The notes beneath the pieces were generated by a model. The model saw only the letters and a list, made by a program, of their open reading frames with translations, made no database searches and was not told the DNA's origin. Positions 11,063 through 18,343 of a stretch of DNA of 64,000 nucleotides are shown piece by piece. The position numbers were made by a program, and so were the translations under genes. Source of the DNA: Chengkuizengella sediminis (lineage in GTDB: Bacteria; Bacillota; Bacilli; Paenibacillales; KCTC-33759); contig NZ_SIJC01000010.1 in NCBI RefSeq assembly GCF_010078385.1, positions 1-64,000 of the forward strand. The letters are read 5' to 3'. The first letter of the stretch is position 1, and each line of letters starts with the position of its first letter.

Positions 11063-11596
11063 ATGAAAATATTAGTCATTAATGGAACCCCTAGAACATT
11101 TGGTAGAACAGGCGTGATAGGGAAGTACATTTCTCAAAAATACAATGCGGATTTGATAGATTTAAGTGATGGTAGTATACCCATGTATAATGGTGAAGAA
11201 GATCAGGATGAAATTAATTCTGTAAAACAATTAAAACAATTAGCTTATGACGCAGATGGTGTCGTACTAACATCCCCTGAGTATCATAGTGGTATGAGTG
11301 GTGCATTAAAAAACGCTATTGATTTCTTGAGCAGTGCACAATTCGAACATAAACCAGTCGCACTCATTGCAGTTGGTGGTGGAGGAAAAGGCGGAATTAA
11401 TGCATTAAGTAATATGCGTACTGTAGCAAGGGGGATATATGCAAATGTTATTCCTAAACAATTAGTTTTAGATCCAGATCGATTTGATATGGAAAACAAA
11501 CAATTAACAGCACAAGGTATGAATCAAGTGGATGATGTGATGAAAGAACTGCAAATATATATGCAACATAGTGTACAACGAAGTACTAGGCAATGA
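11063..11596 (+). CDS. NADPH-dependent FMN reductase
   Basis: A 177-residue flavodoxin-fold enzyme of the NADPH-dependent FMN reductase/azoreductase family. Visible are the phosphate-binding loop NGTPRTFGRTG (about 6-16), the SPEYHSGMSGALKNAIDFL block near the flavin isoalloxazine site (about 76-94) and the GGGGKGG loop. Such enzymes use NAD(P)H to reduce FMN, quinones, azo dyes or chromate. The stop codon overlaps the start of the MFS transporter by four bases (ATGA at 11593-11596), so the two are translationally coupled. The RBS is AAGGAGAG. The substrate cannot be told. Confidence 0.88.
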   Translation: MKILVINGTPRTFGRTGVIGKYISQKYNADLIDLSDGSIPMYNGEEDQDEINSVKQLKQLAYDADGVVLTSPEYHSGMSGALKNAIDFLSSAQFEHKPVALIAVGGGGKGGINALSNMRTVARGIYANVIPKQLVLDPDRFDMENKQLTAQGMNQVDDVMKELQIYMQHSVQRSTRQ

Positions 11597-12849
11597 GTTT
11601 GATTATTCAAGATCAACGTTTCATTAAAATTTTAACTGCGAATATTTTCTCATCCATTGGATCAGGTATTACTATGATTGCGATCCCGTGGATGATTGTT
11701 ACTGGAGAAAATGGGGCTAGTACCTTCGGACTTGTTTCACTGATATTGACCATTATGTTATTCCTCATCGCTCCGATCATAGGGAATCTTATTGATCAAC
11801 ATTCTCGCAAAAAATTGCTATTGTGGTCTGAAATGATAGGTTTTATAATTATCGGTTTATTTGCTTTCATCGGATTTGTAAATGGAGGTTATGCTACTTG
11901 GCAACTCGTTGTATTGTTTGCCAGCGGTATGTTGTATTATTCTTTGTTCTATCCCACAATGTTTGCTATGAACCAAGAAATCTTTGAACGAAGCCAATAC
12001 AAAAGCTTAAACGGAATCATGGAAATACAAGGGCAACTATCTAGTGTTGTTGCTGGAGGTGTTGCTACCCTATTAATTGAAGTGATTGATCTTCATTGGA
12101 TTTTAGTCATAGATGCAAGCACGTATGCTATTGCATTTATCATCTTGTACACAATCCCTTACTTGAAAAAGAATCAATCTTCTCACTCCAATACGGAGGC
12201 TTCCTTCTGGGAGAAAATGCAGGAAGGATATGAATTCTTAAAAGAACGTCCGTTATTATTTTTATTTCTAATTTCTGCGTTCATCCCATTTGTTATCGTT
12301 ATGATTACAAATTATGTGTTCCCTATTTATATTGAGTCTACCTTACAAGCAGGGGGTAATGTATATGGTGCTCATGAAATGTTATATGGGGTTGGAGCAC
12401 TTCTAGCTGGAATGACTGTACCTTTTCTTATACAAAAATTTGGGAATGTAAAAATCGTGCTTATTGGAATATTTATATTTATGGTATCCATGATATTTAC
12501 TACTCTTTTCCCGATCACCATTTTATTTGTAGTTGTATCGCTATTTTTTGGTTTAGCGAATGCGGGTACAAGGGTAGCGCGAAACACTTTAATGATGGAA
12601 ATGATACCAAACGATAAAATAGGGCGTGTTGAAAGTTTATTCCGATCGATTGGTCTTGCTATACGAATTACTTTAATCGGAAGTTTTACTGTGATGATTC
12701 CTGTAACAGGAACCTTCTCCTCACTAAGTATATTAAGTGCTATTATTGTTACTTCATTCATAACGGCATGGATTGGGAAACAATATTTTAAAAAGAACTT
12801 AACTTCTACAATAAATTCGAAGGTTGTTGAAGTGCAAACTCAAAAATGA
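11593..12849 (+). CDS. MFS transporter
   Basis: A 418-residue integral membrane protein with about 12 hydrophobic segments and a charged central loop near residues 190-210, of the major facilitator superfamily (MFS_3, EntS/macrolide-efflux-like). The motif NLIDQHSRKKLLLWSEM after TM2 fits the MFS loop 2-3 signature DxxxRR. The N-terminus has the common FSSIGSGITMIAIPW pattern. It is translationally coupled to the upstream FMN reductase, so it may export a substrate related to that reductase. The gene ends at a strong terminator. The substrate is unknown. Confidence 0.88.
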   Translation: MSLIIQDQRFIKILTANIFSSIGSGITMIAIPWMIVTGENGASTFGLVSLILTIMLFLIAPIIGNLIDQHSRKKLLLWSEMIGFIIIGLFAFIGFVNGGYATWQLVVLFASGMLYYSLFYPTMFAMNQEIFERSQYKSLNGIMEIQGQLSSVVAGGVATLLIEVIDLHWILVIDASTYAIAFIILYTIPYLKKNQSSHSNTEASFWEKMQEGYEFLKERPLLFLFLISAFIPFVIVMITNYVFPIYIESTLQAGGNVYGAHEMLYGVGALLAGMTVPFLIQKFGNVKIVLIGIFIFMVSMIFTTLFPITILFVVVSLFFGLANAGTRVARNTLMMEMIPNDKIGRVESLFRSIGLAIRITLIGSFTVMIPVTGTFSSLSILSAIIVTSFITAWIGKQYFKKNLTSTINSKVVEVQTQK

Positions 12850-12868
12850 GAATAGAACTAAACAAAAA

Positions 12869-12890
12869 AACACCCTTTAAAAGGGTGTTT
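12869..12890. terminator. bidirectional intrinsic terminator
   Basis: CACCCTTT and AAAGGGTG form the stem, with AAAAAAA on one side and TTTTTT on the other. It serves the plus-strand MFS gene and the convergent minus-strand small membrane protein gene. Confidence 0.88.
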
Positions 12891-12922
12891 TTTATGTATT
12901 TTCAATTTTAATTGATTAAAGC

Positions 12923-13138
12923 TTACAAATAACCAGTCCAAGCTAGTACAATCAATACATCCATAAAAACAAATACGCCTAAACAAACAAGTGCAAATCC
13001 AATTGCAAATAAATTTTTTTCTCTAGCTAATACTAATCGTACAAAACCAATTGCGATTACAACTGAGAATAAAATCATAATAAGGTCAAAATAAGAGAAT
13101 TGACCTACTTTTTCAACAGCTTCTTCTGCAAGAAACAT
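12923..13138 (-). CDS. small two-helix membrane protein
   Basis: A 71-residue protein with a short acidic N-terminus and two transmembrane helices (about 16-35 and 45-65) joined by the basic loop RLVLAREKNLFA. The frame is open to 13192, but ATG 13138 is chosen because AAGGGGG lies seven bases upstream. It resembles the short DUF2759/DUF2768-type membrane proteins of Bacillales in size and in its K-N-x-F-A-x-G-F phrase; I cannot confirm this. It has its own promoter and a shared terminator. Function unknown. Confidence 0.75.
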   Translation of the reverse strand: MFLAEEAVEKVGQFSYFDLIMILFSVVIAIGFVRLVLAREKNLFAIGFALVCLGVFVFMDVLIVLAWTGYL

Positions 13139-13465
13139 CAAGGTACCCCCTTTTACGCATAACACATTAATTATATAATACTTTTGTTCCATTCTGTATA
13201 CAAGACATTATATAAAAAGTTAACAACTTTGTCACGATTATGTGAACGAATGAAAAACATAACTTTATGAGGTTGTTCTTCTCGGTTTTGAAAACTAAAA
13301 ATTATGAATTGGAACTCTATATAATTTTTCCCTATATTACTTATAATTATTATTTATAATTAATTATTTCTTTTGTGATTTACGATTATTCTCTAATATG
13401 TTACTATCAAAATAGAATATTCATACTAAATTTATCGGAATTATACAGTATAGGAGGAAAAAAGT
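13139..13465. other. divergent intergenic region
   Basis: This AT-rich region separates the small membrane protein gene from the sirohaem reductase gene. It holds the leftward promoter described separately. The right half (13320-13420) is almost pure A/T with short palindromic runs. I see no confident sigma-A hexamers or named operator for the reductase, and no reading frame. Confidence 0.5.
13207..13235 (-). promoter_or_regulatory. promoter of the small membrane protein gene
   Basis: On the minus strand GTGACA (13235-13230), a 17-base spacer and TATAAT (13212-13207) give a near-consensus sigma-A promoter about 69 bases upstream of the ATG at 13138. Confidence 0.65.
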
Positions 13466-15073
13466 ATGGCTTATGAAGCTAAGTGGGCTGATGATCCATC
13501 TAAACTAAATAAAACAGAATTAATGAAGTTAGAAAAAGATGGTTTAGATATTATTAGAACGATTATTGAGAAATATGCAAATGAAGGTTATGAATCGATT
13601 CCAGAGGATGAATTGCTACGATTTAAATGGGCAGGGGTATATGAGCAAAAACCAAAGGACGGACATTTCATGATGCGGGTTAGAATCAACTCCGGGATTA
13701 TGACTTCTGACCAAGTTAGAGCCTTAGCAAGCATTGCTCATGATTATGGGAGAGATTTAGTAGATGTTACAACTCGACAAGCGATCCAATTTCACTGGTT
13801 AAAGGTTGAAGAATTACCAGATATCTTTAAACGTTTAGAAGATGTTGGTTTATATTCATTCGAAGCATGTGGAGATTGCCCTAGAACGATTGTAGGTAAT
13901 CCTTTAGCTGGGATTGATCCTAATGAATTAATTGACACAACAGATATTGTCAATGAGGTTAATGACTTTTTCTTAATGAATAGAGATTTTTCAAACTTAC
14001 CTCGAAAATATAAAATGTCCATCTCATCCAATATTTACAATACAGCACATGCACAAATTAATTGCTTGGCCTTTACACCTGCAACAAAAGTGATTGACGG
14101 AAAAGAAATTATTGGTTTCCATGTATGGGTAGGTGGAGGATTGTCTGCAAAACCTTTCTTAGCACAACAACTAGATATTTTTGTACGTCCTGAAGAAGTG
14201 TTAAAGGTTTCAGAAGCGATCACCATTATTTATCGTGAACATGGTTTCCGTGCAAAACGTCATCAATCCAGAATTAAATTTTTAATAGCTGATTGGGGCG
14301 TAGAAAAATTCCGTGAAGAACTAGTAAAGCAGTATGGTGAACTCCCAACAAGAGGCGAAGATAAAACGAAAGCTTGGAATGCAGCGTATTTTGACGGCGT
14401 TCATCCTCAAAAACAGGAAGGTTATAGCTTCATAGGTTTAAACTTGCCTGTAGGAAGATTAGATGCACAAGAGTTCACAGAGCTAGCTCGTTTAGCAGAT
14501 AAGTATGGGGATGGAACACTTCGCTCAACTATGGCACAAAACTTGATTATCACTGGTGTGAAAAATGAAAAAGTTGAGGGATTATTGCAAGAAAAAGTTT
14601 TAGAAAGACTTACACCAAATCCAAAACGTTTTATGAGCCGTACCGTTTCTTGTACTGGAAATGAATTTTGTAATCTGGCTATTGTAGAAACGAAAAAAAG
14701 AGCGGTGGATGTAGCTGAATATTTAGATGATCACATCAACATGGAAGAACCTGTTCGCATTCACTTTATCGGATGCCCTAACTCTTGTGGTCAGAAACAC
14801 ATTGCAGATATCGGTCTTCAAGGTTCACTTGTAAAAACACCTGAAGGTATGGTTGATGCGTTTGACATTGCCGTAGGTGGAACACTTGAAGGTAATGGTG
14901 AGTTTAACCATAAATTAAAAGGAAGAGTTAAAGGGGACGATGTTGCCCCTGTATTAGAACAACTTATTGGATTCTATAACGATAATCGTTCTGATGAAGA
15001 AACATTTCATCAATATGTTCATCGTGTTGGTGTTCCTGCTTTCCAGGAAAAATTAAATGAGCTATTAGCTTAA
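13466..15073 (+). CDS. sirohaem nitrite/sulfite reductase (NirA/Sir family)
   Basis: A 535-residue ferredoxin-type nitrite or sulfite reductase. It shows the duplicated NirA fold with the substrate-side CGDCPRTIVGNPLAG block (about 134-148) and the sirohaem-[4Fe-4S] cysteine motifs SCTGNEFCNLA (about 394-404) and IGCPNSCGQ (about 435-443). The enzyme performs a six-electron reduction of nitrite to ammonia or sulfite to sulfide in the cytoplasm. No nir, nas or cys neighbours are present to decide the substrate; nitrite is slightly favoured by overall NirA-like motifs. The start has AGGAGG upstream (13452-13457), and the gene ends at a strong terminator, so it is monocistronic. Confidence 0.88.
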   Translation: MAYEAKWADDPSKLNKTELMKLEKDGLDIIRTIIEKYANEGYESIPEDELLRFKWAGVYEQKPKDGHFMMRVRINSGIMTSDQVRALASIAHDYGRDLVDVTTRQAIQFHWLKVEELPDIFKRLEDVGLYSFEACGDCPRTIVGNPLAGIDPNELIDTTDIVNEVNDFFLMNRDFSNLPRKYKMSISSNIYNTAHAQINCLAFTPATKVIDGKEIIGFHVWVGGGLSAKPFLAQQLDIFVRPEEVLKVSEAITIIYREHGFRAKRHQSRIKFLIADWGVEKFREELVKQYGELPTRGEDKTKAWNAAYFDGVHPQKQEGYSFIGLNLPVGRLDAQEFTELARLADKYGDGTLRSTMAQNLIITGVKNEKVEGLLQEKVLERLTPNPKRFMSRTVSCTGNEFCNLAIVETKKRAVDVAEYLDDHINMEEPVRIHFIGCPNSCGQKHIADIGLQGSLVKTPEGMVDAFDIAVGGTLEGNGEFNHKLKGRVKGDDVAPVLEQLIGFYNDNRSDEETFHQYVHRVGVPAFQEKLNELLA

Positions 15074-15097
15074 ATATAAAAAAGAATATGTAAAGAT

Positions 15098-15126
15098 AAA
15101 AAGGAGGGGATAATCCCCTCCTTTTT
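15098..15126. terminator. bidirectional intrinsic terminator
   Basis: AAAAAGGAGGGGA and TCCCCTCCTTTTT form a perfect 13-bp stem with a TAA loop, flanked by A and T runs. It ends the sirohaem reductase gene and the convergent stalk-protein gene. Confidence 0.9.
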
Positions 15127-15162
15127 CATTTGATTATATCAACATCATTTAGTGCATTCCTA

Positions 15163-16908
15163 TTATTTTAATTGATCTAAAGGATAAAAGATAAGATCTA
15201 TTGGGAACGCGGAACCTGCAGGAGGCGTAAACTCAATTTCTAACGTTTTCTCATCCCCTGTAGTTCTTTTAAGTACATGAACTCCACTTAAATGTGTAAG
15301 TGTTCCAGAAATCGGTGCCATAATTAATTCTCCGTTTATTTTCACAGGACCCTTAAAAACGCCCGCTCTTGGACGTAATAACATGACAACTTCTCCAGGA
15401 TTATCAATGGATATATGATATACCATGCCATAATGTCCTTTATTTAATGCCACACTATCATTGTCAAATACATCAACACCTTGAATAGAAGAAAAAATCG
15501 TCTGATCACCAATGGATAGTCGGTACGGTTGTGTGAAAGGCATTCCACTTTCATTTGCTTCTATATAAATATCAGAGGATGGAAAGGTACCACGAACATG
15601 CCCATCACCTTCAAGAGGCTCGTAAACTCCTTTTTCAAAGTCTTCTATATCTGCATCATTCATGGCAACAAATGAAAAAGTTAATTCTCCATCCGTTTGA
15701 ACATCGTAAAATGTATTCACACCATATTGAGGCAGAAAATCAGGATAAATTTTATAAAAAATAGTTTCATTTGGTTTCACGTTTGCTTGTGAATCAGGAG
15801 CTTCATCTAACAAAAAGTCAACAGAAGCAATATGTCCCATCAAATTAACTAGAGGAGTTGGCTTCACTTCACCACTGTTCGTCGTTGTAATTGTAATGTC
15901 CTCATCAGTATCATTCGTTGCTAGTATAGCAAAAGTTACATTTTTATCCATCACATTTAAATGGTTTGCATATAAACGACCTTTCCCATTGATCGTATCT
16001 TGATATAAAATCCCCGGTTCTTTAATCATCTCTGGACTATCACTTATCAGCAGTTTTCTTTCAAAATCATATTCCATTTCATGCGGAATCTGGTCTAATG
16101 TCAGTAAACTCAAATTCGTTTGAAAAGAGGTTCCTTCTTCTTGAAAATATAATGGGTAGTGCTGTCTCGTCAAATATACATCTTCTACAATCGTAATATA
16201 TTTTGTATAAGGTTCACTTACAATCCCACTACCATCTGTAACTGTTAAAGTAACAGGGTACGTTCCAGCTGTAAAATAGGCTTCTTCTTTCCCCGTCCAA
16301 CTTCTTGCCAAGTTTTCTCCATCTGGGTCATAACTTAAATCGACTAATTTGATTGGTTCACCAATTCGATAATGAGATTTTGCTGATGTAAATCTAGCTA
16401 CAGGTTTGGCGTGATTGCCATCCGTAAACGTATAAGGTAGGTTTGAATAATTTATTTCAATTTTCCTATTCATACTATCATATTGATAATTTGCACCCAA
16501 CGTATCAAGAATCCAGCCCATATGTATTAATGAGTTCCCATTATCAATAAAGACTTTATCATCAAAAGGAATCTTTGTACCGTTCTCTGTAATGGTCATT
16601 TTTTCTAAATTAATCTCAATATAAGAGTCAGACGGTTCCAAAATGATCGTTCTACTCTCAGCAATCCACTGAACATTAAACCCCAAAGCTTCTCCTAAAA
16701 ATTTAGCAGGTAAAAATGTTCTTCCACGTACAGCCACAGGAGCTGTATCTATTTTTACAGTTTCAAGGTTTACAAAGGCATCTGTTTCATCTAAATATAA
16801 AATAATTTGTTTTGTAGTTGGTGAAGCTGCATTTGTGCTTACAGGAGCAGAAATAACGAACAACGCAACAACTAAAAACATAGCTACCGATTTCTTTAAC
16901 ATTTTCAT
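15163..16908 (-). CDS. secreted stalk-domain protein with PKD domain
   Basis: A 581-residue exported protein. Residues 1-27 are a signal peptide (KKSVAMFLVVALFVISAPVS) with cleavage near ANA/AS. Residues about 33-155 are the copper-amine-oxidase N-terminal (stalk) domain, with the two short repeats around VRGRTFLPAKFLGEALGFNVQW and MGWILDTLGANYQY. Residues about 170-245 form a PKD domain (DPDGENLARSWTGKEE). The remaining 330 residues are beta-rich without a family I recognise. This architecture is common in Paenibacillaceae and suggests a cell-wall or extracellular scaffold role, not an amine oxidase. The RBS GAGAGG fits the ATG at 16908. Function beyond surface localisation is unknown. Confidence 0.82.
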   Translation of the reverse strand: MKMLKKSVAMFLVVALFVISAPVSTNAASPTTKQIILYLDETDAFVNLETVKIDTAPVAVRGRTFLPAKFLGEALGFNVQWIAESRTIILEPSDSYIEINLEKMTITENGTKIPFDDKVFIDNGNSLIHMGWILDTLGANYQYDSMNRKIEINYSNLPYTFTDGNHAKPVARFTSAKSHYRIGEPIKLVDLSYDPDGENLARSWTGKEEAYFTAGTYPVTLTVTDGSGIVSEPYTKYITIVEDVYLTRQHYPLYFQEEGTSFQTNLSLLTLDQIPHEMEYDFERKLLISDSPEMIKEPGILYQDTINGKGRLYANHLNVMDKNVTFAILATNDTDEDITITTTNSGEVKPTPLVNLMGHIASVDFLLDEAPDSQANVKPNETIFYKIYPDFLPQYGVNTFYDVQTDGELTFSFVAMNDADIEDFEKGVYEPLEGDGHVRGTFPSSDIYIEANESGMPFTQPYRLSIGDQTIFSSIQGVDVFDNDSVALNKGHYGMVYHISIDNPGEVVMLLRPRAGVFKGPVKINGELIMAPISGTLTHLSGVHVLKRTTGDEKTLEIEFTPPAGSAFPIDLIFYPLDQLK

Positions 16909-17047
16909 TTCATCCTCTCAGTTGTACTTTCTAATTTTATGGTTTCACTTGTCCCACAGTATTATTAGACCCACTTTTCTATAAAAAGTTTCATATATAT
17001 TAAAAAAAGGAAGAAATGACTTTAAATCAATAAAAAACAACAAAAGA

Positions 17048-17083
17048 AAAATGGATTAACCATTTTGATGATTAATCCATTTT
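17048..17083 (-). terminator. intrinsic terminator of the LacI-family gene
   Basis: On the minus strand AAAATGGATTAA (17083-17072) pairs with TTAATCCATTTT (17059-17048), followed by TCTTTTGTTG. The stem is perfect over 12 bp. Confidence 0.78.
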
Positions 17084-17117
17084 CCTTCATATATGTTAAT
17101 AATAATGCTATTAGTAT

Positions 17118-18125
17118 CTATATTTTATATTCAGAAGATTCTCGAACCAACAAAGTAGAAGAAACTTTAAAAGTTCTTGAAGAGGTATATTTATTTTCGT
17201 TCATTTGATCTATGAGTTTTTCAGTCATCAATGCTCCCATAGAATACTTTGGCTGAGCAACCGTACTTAATTTGGGACTCACATAACTACATACTCTAAT
17301 GTTATCGACTCCAACTACTGCAACCTGCTCTGGAATTTTAATATTTAGTTCTTTAAAAGCATTATAAACCCCTAATGCCATTTCATCATTTGCTGCGAAA
17401 ACAGCTGTAAACTTCTTATCTCTTTGTATGATTCTCTTTATGGCCTCATATCCCCCATTTTCAGAGAAATCTCCATTATCAACAAGCTCAGGATCAAAAG
17501 GAAGCTCATTTCTTTTTAAAGCATTCATATAGCCTTCTAAACGTTCATGACTATCCACTGCATCCTTCAAACCACTTATAAACACAATCTCTTTATGACC
17601 ATTCTGTACTAAATGATCTATCACTTCTTGTACTGCTTTAATATTATCGTTATATACACAAGATACTAGATCATGTTCAATATTTCTTCCGATCACACCG
17701 ATGTTATAACCTTGTTCTGCGATTTTACTGATCTCTTGATCTGATAATGTAGATGTCACTAGGATCATCCCATCAATGGTACGATTATATAATAAATTTA
17801 AGTAATCTATTTCTTTTTCTTTTTGATCTTGTGCATCACAAATAATAATTTTATAGTTAAGGGAATTCGCCATATTTTCAATGCCTTTAATAATATCCGC
17901 ATTATATGAAACCAAAATGTCTGTGACAATAACACCAATCGTCATCGTTTTTTTGGAACGCAGGTTTTTAGCAGAGGCATTTGGAATGTATCCCATTTCT
18001 TCAATTACTTTTAATACTTTTCTTTTTGTTTTTTCATTTACTAATTTACTATTATTTAGCACTCTAGAAACCGTTGTGGGAGACACACCTGCTTTCGCGG
18101 ATACATCTTTTATTTTGTTCGTCAT
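17118..18125 (-). CDS. LacI/GalR-family transcriptional regulator
   Basis: A 335-residue repressor-type regulator. Residues 4-50 form the LacI HTH and hinge (IKDVSAKAGVSPTTVSRVLNN), and residues 60-333 a periplasmic-binding-protein-like effector domain (TIGVIVTDI, NDEMALGVYNAF, GVDNIRVCSYVSP, and a C-terminal LLVRESS). The RBS AGAGGTAG precedes the ATG. A palindrome of the GAAATCGATTTC type lies 49 bases upstream of its start, and four more sites of the same type lie upstream of the two GH30 genes next door. It is therefore likely an autoregulated local repressor of the glycosidases, induced by a sugar released from their substrate. The effector is unknown. CcpA is unlikely to be encoded here, since the effector core differs and the context is a local polysaccharide cluster. 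Confidence 0.9.
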   Translation of the reverse strand: MTNKIKDVSAKAGVSPTTVSRVLNNSKLVNEKTKRKVLKVIEEMGYIPNASAKNLRSKKTMTIGVIVTDILVSYNADIIKGIENMANSLNYKIIICDAQDQKEKEIDYLNLLYNRTIDGMILVTSTLSDQEISKIAEQGYNIGVIGRNIEHDLVSCVYNDNIKAVQEVIDHLVQNGHKEIVFISGLKDAVDSHERLEGYMNALKRNELPFDPELVDNGDFSENGGYEAIKRIIQRDKKFTAVFAANDEMALGVYNAFKELNIKIPEQVAVVGVDNIRVCSYVSPKLSTVAQPKYSMGALMTEKLIDQMNENKYTSSRTFKVSSTLLVRESSEYKI

Positions 18126-18173
18126 TGAAATCTACCTCTTCCCATTGAGACTCTCTAAAACATTTTAGACGTT

Positions 18174-18185
18174 ATGATCGATTTC
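18174..18185. promoter_or_regulatory. LacI-type operator upstream of the regulator gene
   Basis: ATGATCGATTTC matches the GRAATCGATTTC-type palindrome found four more times upstream of the two GH30 genes. The centre is the same (ATCGAT) and the left arm differs. It lies about 50 bases upstream of the regulator start, consistent with autoregulation. Confidence 0.5.
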
Positions 18186-18256
18186 TACGTTTTATTGTCA
18201 CATTTATTTTAACATATCTATAAAAAATGTGTACTTTTTGTTGAATAAACAAAAAA

Positions 18257-18281
18257 AATGGGAGATAATATATCCCCCATT
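18257..18281 (-). terminator. intrinsic terminator of the first GH30 gene
   Basis: On the minus strand AATGGGGGAT (18281-18272) pairs with ATCTCCCATT (18266-18257) with one G-U wobble, then a run of eight T (18258-18251 read leftwards). Confidence 0.85.
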
Positions 18282-18343
18282 AAAATTTTGATTATATAAG
18301 ATTTCTAATCTAATTTTAAAATATTTTATAATTTCATTTTTCT